Notes under the pieces: model-generated
What the model was told of the DNA's origin: nothing
Seen by the model: the letters and a program-made list of their open reading frames with translations, nothing else
Databases searched by the model: none
NCBI RefSeq assembly: GCF_022346605.1
Contig: NZ_JAKRNT010000003.1
Location: 124,001 to 188,000 of the forward strand
Source: Sporosarcina sp. ACRSL
GTDB taxonomy: Bacteria > Bacillota > Bacilli > Bacillales_A > Planococcaceae
Length of the DNA stretch: 64,000 bases
Reading direction: 5' to 3'
Shown: positions 33,009 through 41,788 of the stretch, piece after piece
How positions within the stretch are numbered: the first letter of the stretch is position 1
How the letters are laid out: each line of letters begins with the position of its first letter
Made by a program: the position numbers and the translations under genes

Positions 33009-33678
33009 CTTCCTTCGTCAGGATTTTCTTCGCAATGAGGAGCCGATCGACGAATAGATGTGGCGTGACGATTTCTTCCGGAGACAACTCACCGGCTGCA
33101 ACAATCTCATCAACTTCAGCAATGACGAGATCCGCTGCGGTTGCCATGACGGGGTTGAAATTCCGGGCCGTTTTATAATAGATGAGATTGCCAAGCGTAT
33201 CTGCTTTATGCGCACGGATTAGTGCCACATCAGCACGCAATGCCCTTTCAAACAGATACGGTTCCCCATCAATTTCCCGCACCTCTTTCCCGCGTGCGAG
33301 CTCCGTTCCGACGCCTGTCTTCGTATAGAAACCGCCGATTCCCGCTCCCCCTGCTCGCATTGCTTCCGCCAACGTCCCTTGGGGAAGAAGCTGCAAGTCG
33401 ATTTCCCCTCGCTGAAATGCTTCGCCGACTTCCCGGTTGCTCGTAAAATAGGAGCCAATCGCTTTTCGGATTTTCTGTTGTCGGAGCAGCACGCCGAGCC
33501 CCTCGCCCGCTTCGCCAAGATTATTGCTGATGATCGTAAGCCCTTCGACGTCTTTCCCCGTTAGACCTTCAATCAAGGTAAGTGGCGCACCGATGAGTCC
33601 GAAGCCCCCTACCATGATCGTCATCCCGCTTTTTATTGCAGAAAGGGCATTTTCAACCCGTTCATAGATGATGGCCAT
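32953..33678 (-). CDS. pcaI: 3-oxoacid (3-oxoadipate) CoA-transferase subunit A
   Basis: A 241-residue alpha subunit: GMTIMVGGFGLIGAP near the N-terminus (CoA loop), EGLTIISNNLGEAG, FYTKTGVGTELARGKEV, and GNLIYYKTARNFNPVMA. The C-terminus VVHRKQCARVDCETCCS is unusually Cys-rich because it is read through a 56-bp overlap with pcaJ. ATG 33,678 is chosen, with AAGGGG 9 nt upstream and one base after the CMD-gene stop; an ATG at 33,708 would overlap that gene. Confidence 0.88.
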   Translation of the reverse strand: MAIIYERVENALSAIKSGMTIMVGGFGLIGAPLTLIEGLTGKDVEGLTIISNNLGEAGEGLGVLLRQQKIRKAIGSYFTSNREVGEAFQRGEIDLQLLPQGTLAEAMRAGGAGIGGFYTKTGVGTELARGKEVREIDGEPYLFERALRADVALIRAHKADTLGNLIYYKTARNFNPVMATAADLVIAEVDEIVAAGELSPEEIVTPHLFVDRLLIAKKILTKEGVVHRKQCARVDCETCCS

Positions 33679-33679
33679 G

Positions 33680-34387
33680 TTAGTCGTCCCCTTCGAACAA
33701 GGAATCACTCGCCTCGAACCATGCCGGAATGCCTGCGGTCAACAGGCAGATGAGACCGACTTCCGCCAATTCCCCTTCAGTCGCCCCATGAGAACGCGCT
33801 TGCTCCATCCATCTTCCTGCTTCCCGCCCCTTGAGTTCGGCACTATGGATGCCGACCATGAGGAGTGATTTCATCTTCGCGCTGACGACCCCTCTTACTA
33901 ACAGCAAGTCATCCCGCAGTTCCTCCGGTGCCTTCAATATGTTCGAGACAAACGGTGCATCCACTTCCTCCAGGATGGAAATGAAATAACGGAGCACGTA
34001 CTCCAGCTCATATACATAAAGAACATGTCCCTTCGGCAATCCCTTCAAAGACAGGGCATATTTCACTGATTGAATGCCAGTTTGCAACGCGTTTTGTCCA
34101 CCATATAGATACGCTACGAGCAAGTACTCCATCAGCTCCGGAATGGTGGCGCCACTATCGATAGCACCTTTCGTATGATAGAGCATGCTCCGCTCGTAGC
34201 ATCTTGCCGCATTGATTCCAACGAGAAGAAGGTCTTTTTCCTTGCTGGATAAAAGCCCGTCCTCCATGATCGCGCTGCGTAAGTTCGTGTAATGATCAAG
34301 TGCATCCGGCCGGTAGGTGTGCATTTTTCCAACCCATTCGGGAACCGCGCCATACACTTCCTTGAAGTAAGCCAATCCATCACTCAT
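33680..34387 (-). CDS. Carboxymuconolactone-decarboxylase (CMD) family protein, two domains
   Basis: A 235-residue protein of two CMD/AhpD-like helical domains. The first contains LLVGINAARCYERSMLYHTKGAIDSGATIPELMEYLL, the second LLMVGIHSAELKGREAGRWMEQARSHGATEGELAEVGLI. It has no CxxC thiol pair, unlike AhpD. It could be a decarboxylase, or in this operon it might move a proton on muconolactone, which would fill the missing isomerase step (inference). It overlaps the enol-lactonase gene by 8 bp. Confidence 0.8.
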   Translation of the reverse strand: MSDGLAYFKEVYGAVPEWVGKMHTYRPDALDHYTNLRSAIMEDGLLSSKEKDLLLVGINAARCYERSMLYHTKGAIDSGATIPELMEYLLVAYLYGGQNALQTGIQSVKYALSLKGLPKGHVLYVYELEYVLRYFISILEEVDAPFVSNILKAPEELRDDLLLVRGVVSAKMKSLLMVGIHSAELKGREAGRWMEQARSHGATEGELAEVGLICLLTAGIPAWFEASDSLFEGDD

Positions 34388-35231
34388 TCTTCATCACCCC
34401 ATCCAAGAAATCCCGGATTGCCGCCAAGATGTCATCCCGTTTTTCAAAGACCATTGTGTAATGATTGCAATCCGAATGGAACGTCGTCAGTTTCGATGTG
34501 TATTTTTTCGTCTCTTCGTAATTAGCATCCGTGAAGAACGGAGGGAATGACCCGATTTCCCCGTTCGCCTGAATGAGCAACGTCTCGCAAGTGATTTTCC
34601 TCATCACTTCAATCGGGTTGAAAAGATCAAAGCTGGCAATGTCCTCTTCGATGTTTTCATTCGCAGACTTGTGCATCCAGCCGTTGCTCGTCCCATGGAT
34701 TTCGTACTCCACAATTTCCTGGACAGCATCAGTCCACTTGATGCCGAGCCGTTTATAAAGTTGCTTCAGCTCCTCGACATACGCCCGCTTCGATTCATAT
34801 GACTTCCGGAGCCTTCCGAGCGACGGCCTCACAATATCGTGTTGGCGTCCCGACATCTGCGCGGCACCGTCCAGTAAGATGAGCCCTTTCACGGACGGAA
34901 TTTCGCTTGCGACAATTGCGGAAATATAGGCCCCCATTGAATGACCGAGCAAAATCGGTTCATTTATTCCCAATACGGCAATTAAGTCTTTCACGTCCTG
35001 AGCATGCGAGAAGATGGAGGGGGCGCTATCCATCCCCGAACTGTCGCCCCTTCCCCTTAGATCGATAGCGATGAACCGGTAATCACCCTGCAAGTTTTGC
35101 GCATAATGCAGCATATTCTTATGCGTCCCGGTGAGTCCGTGAAGTGCGATGATCGTCCCTTTTTCACCGGGGTAATCGATAAGTTGCAAATGGTGTTCAC
35201 CGAGCTCTACTTTATATAGTCGCTTCGTCAT
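34380..35231 (-). CDS. pcaD: Alpha/beta hydrolase, probable 3-oxoadipate enol-lactonase
   Basis: A 283-residue alpha/beta hydrolase: oxyanion region IIALHGLTGTHKN, nucleophile LLGHSMGAYIS near residue 97, RGRGDSSG, and a C-terminal HSDCNHYTM His. Enol-lactonases of the PcaD group look like this, and the operon calls for that activity. Other small esterases have the same fold, so the assignment rests partly on context. It overlaps the monooxygenase gene by 4 bp. Confidence 0.75.
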   Translation of the reverse strand: MTKRLYKVELGEHHLQLIDYPGEKGTIIALHGLTGTHKNMLHYAQNLQGDYRFIAIDLRGRGDSSGMDSAPSIFSHAQDVKDLIAVLGINEPILLGHSMGAYISAIVASEIPSVKGLILLDGAAQMSGRQHDIVRPSLGRLRKSYESKRAYVEELKQLYKRLGIKWTDAVQEIVEYEIHGTSNGWMHKSANENIEEDIASFDLFNPIEVMRKITCETLLIQANGEIGSFPPFFTDANYEETKKYTSKLTTFHSDCNHYTMVFEKRDDILAAIRDFLDGVMKNE

Positions 35232-36775
35232 CCTTTAAAATAGCTCACATCATCCGGGTTGACCCACGTATCGTTCGTCCAGCCGTTCAGATCATAGTCG
35301 CTCATACATTCCTCAGCGAACTTTTCGAATTGGTCCGCCTGCCCGCTCATATTGGCGACGACTAAGTTTTCGAGCCGGATGTTTTCGTGGTTGCCGGAGT
35401 AGTTGCGCTCATACAGCTCGTGCCTGCCGCCATATTCCGTTCCGAGAGCATCCCACAGTAATTTGATGAGCTTGATTTTCTCTTCCGCCTTGATTCCATA
35501 AGAACCGCGGTACAGTTTTTCGAGAAGCGGACGGAGTTCCGGATTTTGGAAGTCCCTTGCACTGGATGGTTGTGCAATCAGGCTGCCTGCGACGACGTTT
35601 TCGATGATTTCCTTTACTCGCGGCCATCCTTCAGACATGAACATCCGGTAGGCAAGACCATAATTCAAATTCGGCAGCTTCGTTCCGTTCCGCCCTTCAT
35701 CTGGATTGAGTGCCATTGCATCACTCAGTGCCCAGAACATGTTCTTCCAAGCAATAACCTCGCCGACATTCACTTGGACACCGCGGAATTGGTCGGAACC
35801 GTTCATCTTAACGGCTTTCAGCAATAAACCGGAAATGAAGTCAAGCTTCACCGCGAGTCTCGTCACGCCATGGAAGGTGAATCTGTGCAAGAATCCACTA
35901 TCCGCGAAGAAGCTGTTCACTTTTTCTATATCTTTGTAAATGATGATGTTCTCCCAAGGGATGAGCGCATTATCAAAAATGAGGACCGAGTCGTTTTCAT
36001 CGAACCGACTGCTTAACGGATAGTCAAACGGACTTCCCATGACAGCTGCATTCATTTCATACGACGCACGGCTGACAAGCTTCACTCCCGGCGTATCCAT
36101 TGCCGCCACGAAGACAAGTGCGAACTCCTCCTTCGTGATCGGCGCCGCGCCATAGTGGGCGACGAAATTGTAATTCGTCAATGCAGAGCCGGTTGCGACC
36201 ATCTTCGCCCCACTGACGATAACCCCCTGCTCCGTTTCACCGACTGCTCTGACAAAAATATCAGATACTGCCTCGAGCGGCTTATGCCTGTCCACTGGTG
36301 GATTGATGATCGCGTGGTTGAAATACCAATTCCGCTCCTGCGCTTCTTTATACCACCGCCGAGCATTATCCGCATACTTTCCGTAGTAATCTGGGTCAGC
36401 GCCGAGCGTTGCAAGAAATGCCGCCTTGTAATCCGGCGACCGCCCCATCTGCCCGTACGTCAGGCGTGCCCATTGTGCAATTGCATTTCTGGATTCCAAT
36501 AAATCTTGCGCACTCTTGTCCACACGGAAATACTTTTGCGTGAAGCCGCCATTCCCCGTATCCGTTTCGACTGTTAAAATTTCTTTCGTTTTCTCGTCAT
36601 GAAGGGCGTCGTATAGCCGAGCGATCGATCTCGCAGCATTCCGGAAAGCGGGATGCGTTGTGACATCCTTCACCTTCTCGCCATGTAGCCAAATTTCCCG
36701 TCCATCCTTCAAGCTTTCCAAATACTCCTTGCCTGTCAGTGGCAAGACGGTCTTCTTTTCCTGTTCAACTGGCAT
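35228..36775 (-). CDS. HpaB/PheA-type flavin-dependent aromatic monooxygenase, oxygenase component
   Basis: A 515-residue oxygenase of the 4-hydroxyphenylacetate 3-hydroxylase (HpaB) family, which uses FADH2 from a separate reductase. LTGKEYLESLKDGREIWLHGEKVKDVTTHPAF is the family opening. HYGAAPITKEEFALVFV, LIFDNALIPWENIIIYKD and the C-terminal REIHRTYSG-equivalent region follow. It hydroxylates a phenol next to the hydroxyl. With a downstream ring-cleavage/ortho pathway, phenol to catechol is the likely use; 4-hydroxyphenylacetate or chlorophenols are alternatives. AAGGAG ribosome binding site. Confidence 0.85.
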   Translation of the reverse strand: MPVEQEKKTVLPLTGKEYLESLKDGREIWLHGEKVKDVTTHPAFRNAARSIARLYDALHDEKTKEILTVETDTGNGGFTQKYFRVDKSAQDLLESRNAIAQWARLTYGQMGRSPDYKAAFLATLGADPDYYGKYADNARRWYKEAQERNWYFNHAIINPPVDRHKPLEAVSDIFVRAVGETEQGVIVSGAKMVATGSALTNYNFVAHYGAAPITKEEFALVFVAAMDTPGVKLVSRASYEMNAAVMGSPFDYPLSSRFDENDSVLIFDNALIPWENIIIYKDIEKVNSFFADSGFLHRFTFHGVTRLAVKLDFISGLLLKAVKMNGSDQFRGVQVNVGEVIAWKNMFWALSDAMALNPDEGRNGTKLPNLNYGLAYRMFMSEGWPRVKEIIENVVAGSLIAQPSSARDFQNPELRPLLEKLYRGSYGIKAEEKIKLIKLLWDALGTEYGGRHELYERNYSGNHENIRLENLVVANMSGQADQFEKFAEECMSDYDLNGWTNDTWVNPDDVSYFKG

Positions 36776-36856
36776 GAATTCACTCCTTCTTCTCCCATTA
36801 CACCTATACGTATGCTTGTCTCATGGAAAAAATGCCGAAGTGAACGAGATCGTCGA

Positions 36857-36907
36857 ATAAAAAATGGCGAGTTCCCCGGTTACTACTTCTACCGAAAAAC
36901 TAGCCAT
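36857..36907 (-). terminator. Terminator between flavin reductase and monooxygenase genes
   Basis: On the minus strand ATGGCTAGTT and CGGT pair with ACCG and AACTCGCCAT (one bulge), followed by TTTTTTATT. This suggests the reductase (upstream) can be transcribed separately or partly read through into the monooxygenase. Confidence 0.75.
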
Positions 36908-36912
36908 ATGTT

Positions 36913-37380
36913 TTATTCCGGAGAGGCCACTTTTGAGAACTTGCCGCCGTAAAAGGCGAGTGGTGCCCCATCCTCATATTCGAACCGGGTAACTTTCCCG
37001 ACAATTAAAACATGGTCGCCGCCGTCATACTCCGCCCACGGATCACAGTCGATATAAGCGAGCGATCCAGCAATCCGTGTGCCGTCCCATTCAAACGGAG
37101 CCGGATGTTGAGACTTGCCCGCAAAATGCATCGCCGTCTGCTGCTGATCGTCCCGTAAAATATTGACCGTAAATCGATTCCCCTTCAAGTAAGGCAGCGC
37201 CCTCGTTTTACGATCCACCGACACAAGCACAAGCGGCGGATCGAGCGAAACCGAAGTGAAGGAGTTGGCCGTAAACCCATGCGACCCTTGTTCATGCAAG
37301 CACGTCACCACCGTCACGCCCGTCGCAAACCGACCGAAACAATTGCGCAGCTCTCGACGATCCATCGCCATTTCACCCAT
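36913..37380 (-). CDS. Flavin reductase (small component of the two-component monooxygenase)
   Basis: A 155-residue flavin-reductase-domain protein: LRNCFGRFATGVTVVTC, GFTANSFTSVSLDPPLVLVSV, VNILRDDQQQTAMHFAGK, and DHVLIVGKVTRFE. This NAD(P)H:FAD/FMN oxidoreductase fold supplies reduced flavin to HpaB/PheA-type oxygenases. ATG 37,380 is chosen with AAAGGAG 8 nt upstream. It is 137 bp upstream of the monooxygenase. Confidence 0.88.
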   Translation of the reverse strand: MGEMAMDRRELRNCFGRFATGVTVVTCLHEQGSHGFTANSFTSVSLDPPLVLVSVDRKTRALPYLKGNRFTVNILRDDQQQTAMHFAGKSQHPAPFEWDGTRIAGSLAYIDCDPWAEYDGGDHVLIVGKVTRFEYEDGAPLAFYGGKFSKVASPE

Positions 37381-37489
37381 CCATTCATCTCCTTTCCAGT
37401 AACTGTTCTATTCGTATTTACGCGCATATGGACAACTTAGACTAGTTTACTGTATGCATGGAAAGGGTTGGCTTATGCTGGTTGGAGGG

Positions 37490-37716
37490 TTATCACCGAC
37501 TTGGAAGGTTTATCACCGACTTGTGCGGTTTTATCACCGACTCTCGGCACTTTACCACGACTCGACACTTTATTACCGATTCTCAACACTTACCACCGAC
37601 GATAACGAGGTTTATCACCACTCAGCTGACTGTTATCACCACTTAAACGGAGTTTATCACCACTCAGCCGACCGTTATCACCACTTAAATGGAGTTTATC
37701 ACCACTCTCCTACATT
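37490..37716 (+). repeat. Array 3 of 21-bp units, cores TTATCACCGACT and TTATCACCACT, 11 units
   Basis: Units begin at 37490, 37510, 37531, 37552, 37570, 37590, 37612, 37633, 37654, 37675 and 37696. The first six are the CACCGACT subtype, including three degenerate copies (TTACCACGA, TTATTACCGA, TTACCACCGA) with spacing of 18-22 bp. The last five are regular CACCACT units, the spacer alternating between AGCCGACCG/AGCTGACTG and AAACGGAG/AAATGGAG, suggesting duplication of a 42-bp pair. Located between the flavin reductase and gntP. Confidence 0.93.
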
Positions 37717-37773
37717 CCAGCAAGTTTCATTCAAAAAAACGCCAATCCCCCGAAAGGAATTAGCGCCTACTCA

Positions 37774-39120
37774 TCAAACTAATATCATCCAAAGAATCAT
37801 TGTAACAATAATTGTCGTTATACCTTGCAGCAATGTCGCCATCGTCTGAGCCTTATACGCATCCGTCACTTTCATGCCGCTGAATTCCGTGACAACCCAG
37901 AAGAAGCTGTCGTTCACGTGGCTCACCATCATTCCACCGGCACCGACTGCCATGACAACTAGAGCTAACGGAATTGCGCCTTCGATTCCCATTGCCGGAA
38001 GAAGCGGTGCGACTAATGTTGATGTAATGACCAACGCAGCAGTCGTCGAACCTTGAGCCGTTTTCAACGCTGCCGCAATAACGAACGGAACGAGAAGGAA
38101 TAAAGAGCCGCCAGCTAACGCATCGAAGTTCATTTCACCAATCATTTCGGCAACACCTGAATTCGAAATGACTCGCCCGAACGCGCCACCCGCCCCTGTA
38201 ATGAGCAAAATTGGTGCCGCTTCTTTCAATGCTTCCCCAATCCATGACGTCAACGTCTCTTCATTCAATTTCGGCAACAATAAGAACGCCGCGAGGACAC
38301 CAAATAACAAAGCAACAGTCGGAGCACCTAAAAATTGAAGGAAGTTGTTGAATCCGCTCTCCGGCATTGTCAATTTCGCAACAGAGCCGATACCAATCAA
38401 GACAATTGGCAAGACAATCGGTAAAAAAGCTTTGAACGTCGACGGCATTTGACCGAACGATTTAACGATTTCATCATAATCAAGACCGTTATCCTCGACA
38501 TCCTCCGGCACAGAAATCTTCGTTCCGACCTTCACTGCCCACAAATATCCGACAATGGTTGCCGGGATGGCCACGAGAAGGCCAATTAAAATAATCGTAC
38601 CTAAATAACTTTCCGCTCCAATATTTCCAGCTACCGCAATCGGGCCTGGAGTTGGCGGCACTAATGTATGCGTTGCATATAACCCAGTGGCAAGTGCAAC
38701 AGCCATCGACGCAATCGCAACTTTCGCACGTTTCGCCAATGCTTTCTTCAAACTCGATAAAATAATGTAACCTGAATCACAGAAAACTGGAATGGATACG
38801 ATATACCCAATGATGGACATCGCCAGCTGTGGCCTCTTTTCTCCGATGAGGCGCAACACGACTTCCGCCATCCGGTATGCGGCACCCGATTTCTCCAAAA
38901 TAATCCCGATAATTGTACCTGCCACGATGACGAGTCCGATTCCCTGCATCAATCCTCCGAAGCCCTCATTCACATGTTTAACGACCGTCAACAGCGGCAT
39001 GCCCGTCGTAATTCCGACGAAAAACGCCCCCGCTAGCAAAGATAAAAACGGATGGATCTTGAATACCGCCGTTAGCACGACGATGAGAATAACACTCAAC
39101 AAAATCATTGCAATCAACAT
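37774..39120 (-). CDS. gntP: GntP-family gluconate/glycerate permease
   Basis: A 448-residue permease with about 12 hydrophobic segments, including PTPGPIAVAGNIGAESYLG near residue 155 and a GMMVSHVNDSFFWVVTEFSGM block typical of GntP transporters. In an operon with glycerate kinase, D-glycerate (or a gluconate-like acid) is the likely substrate. AAGGGGTGTAG ribosome binding site. Confidence 0.88.
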   Translation of the reverse strand: MLIAMILLSVILIVVLTAVFKIHPFLSLLAGAFFVGITTGMPLLTVVKHVNEGFGGLMQGIGLVIVAGTIIGIILEKSGAAYRMAEVVLRLIGEKRPQLAMSIIGYIVSIPVFCDSGYIILSSLKKALAKRAKVAIASMAVALATGLYATHTLVPPTPGPIAVAGNIGAESYLGTIILIGLLVAIPATIVGYLWAVKVGTKISVPEDVEDNGLDYDEIVKSFGQMPSTFKAFLPIVLPIVLIGIGSVAKLTMPESGFNNFLQFLGAPTVALLFGVLAAFLLLPKLNEETLTSWIGEALKEAAPILLITGAGGAFGRVISNSGVAEMIGEMNFDALAGGSLFLLVPFVIAAALKTAQGSTTAALVITSTLVAPLLPAMGIEGAIPLALVVMAVGAGGMMVSHVNDSFFWVVTEFSGMKVTDAYKAQTMATLLQGITTIIVTMILWMILV

Positions 39121-39137
39121 TCCCTACACCCCTTTTT

Positions 39138-40262
39138 TTATTTAAACGATTCCATCACCTTTTTTGTTTTCACACGCAAATGATCGAAAGCGTTACTGAT
39201 TGCTTCTTCCACGGATAAGTCTTCATCCATAATCGCGTGGACTTCCGTAAATAACGGAGACAGTACGGCACGGCTTTCTTCGTCTACAGCCCCCGAAATA
39301 AGAATGACAGGCTTCCCTTCCCGATGTGCCACCTTCGCAATTCCGAACGGCGTTTTGCCGGAAAGCGTCTGCAAATCCGTCTTCCCTTCACCGGTTATAA
39401 TCAAATCCGCGTCCTTCACTGCATCCTCAAATCCGATCGCATCGAGCACAACGTCAATCCCTTGTCTCATTTCACAATTGAAAAACGCCAGGAACGCACC
39501 TCCCGCTCCTCCGGCAGCCCCCGCACCTTCCCTCGAATGAAGGGCAATTCCTTTTTCCTTTTCAATCGCGTCGGCAAATTTGCGCAAATTCCCGTCAAGG
39601 ACGCCCACGTCATCCGGAGTCGCCCCTTTTTGAGGACCAAAAACAGCGGATGCTCCTTCTTCACCAACAAATGGATTTTTTACATCACTGGCAATAATAA
39701 ACTTGCTTTCATCAATGCGGACATCCCATTTTGAACGGTCAATGGAGCTAATTTGCCCGAGTCCTCCTCCCCCTTTCGGCACATCCATTCCTTCTACATC
39801 CAACAAACGCAAACCGAGCGCTTGAAGAATCCCTGCCCCTCCGTCATTCGTCGCACTTCCACCCAGACCGATGATGAACTTCCGATACCCGCTTGTAAGC
39901 GCATGGACGATCAATTCTCCTGTACCAAAGGAAGATGCTTCTAACGGATTTCTTTCATTTTCGTGCAACCTCATGAGTCCTGAGGCTTCGGCGATTTCTA
40001 TCACACATGTTTCACTATCTCCAAGAATTCCGTATGTGGCGTCTATCGGTCTGCCAAGTGGGTCTTCCACAGTGACAGTCACGTATTTTCCATTAGTTGC
40101 ATCGACCAAGCTCCGCATCGTTCCTTCACCGCCATCCGCAGCCGGGAGCAATACCGTCTTAATGTCTGGATCGATGTCACGGATCCCTTTCGCCATTGCT
40201 TCTGCGGCTTCGATAGCCGTCAAACTTCCTTTGAACGAATCAGGCGCCAAAATTACTTTCAT
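39138..40262 (-). CDS. glxK: Glycerate kinase
   Basis: A 374-residue type II glycerate kinase: MKVILAPDSFKGSLTAIEAA, GLGGSATNDGGAGILQALG, GAAGGAGGAFLAFFN and the C-terminal IITGEGKTDLQTLSGKTPFGIAK. It phosphorylates D-glycerate to a phosphoglycerate that enters glycolysis. ATG 40,262 is chosen with GGAGG 8 nt upstream; an ATG at 40,277 would include that binding site. It is 17 bp upstream of gntP. Confidence 0.93.
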   Translation of the reverse strand: MKVILAPDSFKGSLTAIEAAEAMAKGIRDIDPDIKTVLLPAADGGEGTMRSLVDATNGKYVTVTVEDPLGRPIDATYGILGDSETCVIEIAEASGLMRLHENERNPLEASSFGTGELIVHALTSGYRKFIIGLGGSATNDGGAGILQALGLRLLDVEGMDVPKGGGGLGQISSIDRSKWDVRIDESKFIIASDVKNPFVGEEGASAVFGPQKGATPDDVGVLDGNLRKFADAIEKEKGIALHSREGAGAAGGAGGAFLAFFNCEMRQGIDVVLDAIGFEDAVKDADLIITGEGKTDLQTLSGKTPFGIAKVAHREGKPVILISGAVDEESRAVLSPLFTEVHAIMDEDLSVEEAISNAFDHLRVKTKKVMESFK

Positions 40263-40383
40263 AGGAGCCACCTCCACTTATTAATTCAATTACATCTTGG
40301 CGTATTCATGTCCGGATTATTATCGAGCTTGAGGTAAGTTAAAACGCTTACAATTAATTATATGTTTCGAAAACAGAAATACA

Positions 40384-40400
40384 TTATACTTGAAGTATAA
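40384..40400. promoter_or_regulatory. 17-bp perfect palindrome between glxK and cdaR
   Basis: TTATACTTGAAGTATAA is a perfect palindrome with a single central base, between the divergent glycerate operon and the regulator gene. Similar GTTTCGAA segments flank it on both sides. It is a good candidate operator for the CdaR-like regulator or part of overlapping promoters. Confidence 0.6.
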
Positions 40401-40446
40401 GTTTCGAATAAAAAATGAGTTTATTTTTATACAAGGGGTTGATTTT

Positions 40447-41529
40447 TTGATTACGAAGAAGCTGGCAGAGGAAATCGTGGAACAAACGATGGTCCGGCTG
40501 AACCGAAATTTGAACGTCATGGATACGAATGGGATGATTTTGGCATCCGGAGACAGGGAGCGTATCGACCGGATTCACGAAGGCGCTGCTCATGTCGCGA
40601 AAACGAAGGAAACGCTTTGGATTACGGATGAAAACATAGCTGACTGGCATGGAACAAAACCAGGTGTGAACATGCCTATCCATTATAAGGACCGATTGAT
40701 CGGCGTCATTGGCATCACGGGCAACCCGGAAGATTTGAACGATATCGCCACGCTCGTCCAATTGACGACCGAAATGATGGTGCATCAGGCACTGATTACG
40801 TCAGAGTCGGAATGGAAACGGAAGATTAAGGAGCTCGTTTTCGAAGAGTTGACCGACGGCGGACCACTATCTCCAATTGTTGCCGATAGGCTTGCGCTAC
40901 TGGAATTCAAGTTGAAGGAACCATATGTTACACTGCTTGTAAAAACGACAAACTTGCCGGCTTCCCCGTATCGACTGATTGAAACAATGGAAGACCAATT
41001 CGAGAGGCAATCCGTTTTGATTGGCCACTCTCAATTAAACGAATTGTTTATTGTCTTGTCCGATGTTAGACAACCCATTCTTGAAAGGAAGTTGGATACG
41101 ATGCTTTCTTTGTTCCACAAGGATTCGTCCGTGCAAATCGGCGTCGGTCTTCCCGTTAATAACCTTGAAGGCATTGCCCATTCCTATGAAACAGCAAAGT
41201 ACGCACTCCAGTACGGGCACTCGAAGCTGCGGATTAACTTCTATGATGATGTTGAACTGATTGCATTGTTGAAAAGCGGGGCATCCCCTTTGAGTGAGCG
41301 ATTTTCCAACCGGATTCTTGCCAGTCTGAACACGCAGCTTATCGAAACGCTGGAAGTATTTTTCGAACACGATCAAGTGATAGGAGTAGCTGCGGACGCG
41401 CTTGAGATTCACCGCCATACGCTGACATACCGATTGAAGAAGGTGAAAGAGCTGACGTCCTTAGACCCGACACGCTTCCGCGACGCGGTCACTCTGCAAA
41501 TTGCGCTTCTTTTGAGAAATGCCCAGTAA
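40447..41529 (+). CDS. cdaR: CdaR-family sugar-diacid/glycerate regulator
   Basis: A 360-residue activator: N-terminal sugar-diacid recognition domain (residues 1-135; KLAEEIVEQTMVRLNRNLNVMDTNGMILASGDRERID, GVNMPIHYKDRLIGVIGITG), a central GGDEF-like region, and the C-terminal helix-turn-helix of the PucR type (VIGVAADALEIHRHTLTYRLKKVKELTSLDPTRF). In E. coli CdaR controls glycerate, glucarate and galactarate use. TTG at 40,447 has AAGGGG 8 nt upstream; an in-frame ATG at 40,390 has none. Divergent from glxK-gntP. Confidence 0.9.
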   Translation: MITKKLAEEIVEQTMVRLNRNLNVMDTNGMILASGDRERIDRIHEGAAHVAKTKETLWITDENIADWHGTKPGVNMPIHYKDRLIGVIGITGNPEDLNDIATLVQLTTEMMVHQALITSESEWKRKIKELVFEELTDGGPLSPIVADRLALLEFKLKEPYVTLLVKTTNLPASPYRLIETMEDQFERQSVLIGHSQLNELFIVLSDVRQPILERKLDTMLSLFHKDSSVQIGVGLPVNNLEGIAHSYETAKYALQYGHSKLRINFYDDVELIALLKSGASPLSERFSNRILASLNTQLIETLEVFFEHDQVIGVAADALEIHRHTLTYRLKKVKELTSLDPTRFRDAVTLQIALLLRNAQ

Positions 41530-41558
41530 AAATGTCCAATATTGAAATCGGAAAATGG

Positions 41559-41677
41559 TTATCACCGACTTAGGCGAGTTTATCACCGACTCTCGGCCTG
41601 TTATCACCGACTTAAAGCACTTTATCACCGACTTTCAATGCGTTATCACCGACTCTCGACACTTTATCACCGTTTGA
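41559..41677 (+). repeat. Array 4 of 21-bp units, core TTATCACCGACT, 6 units
   Basis: Units begin at 41559, 41580, 41601, 41622, 41643 and 41664, exactly 21 bp apart, all of the CACCGACT subtype; the last ends CCGTTTGACTACAATTCA, an end also seen in array 5. Unlike the other arrays the flanking genes (cdaR and the YhfI-like gene) run on the plus strand, yet the core is still on the plus strand. Confidence 0.95.
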
Positions 41678-41788
41678 CTACAATTCACCCTCAATTCACG
41701 GGAGGGAAGTTTCAGTATTGCACTATGTTTTCGTGTACACTAGCTGTATTATTGAAAATAATTTGTATCCATGGAGGTGCTGTTGAGT

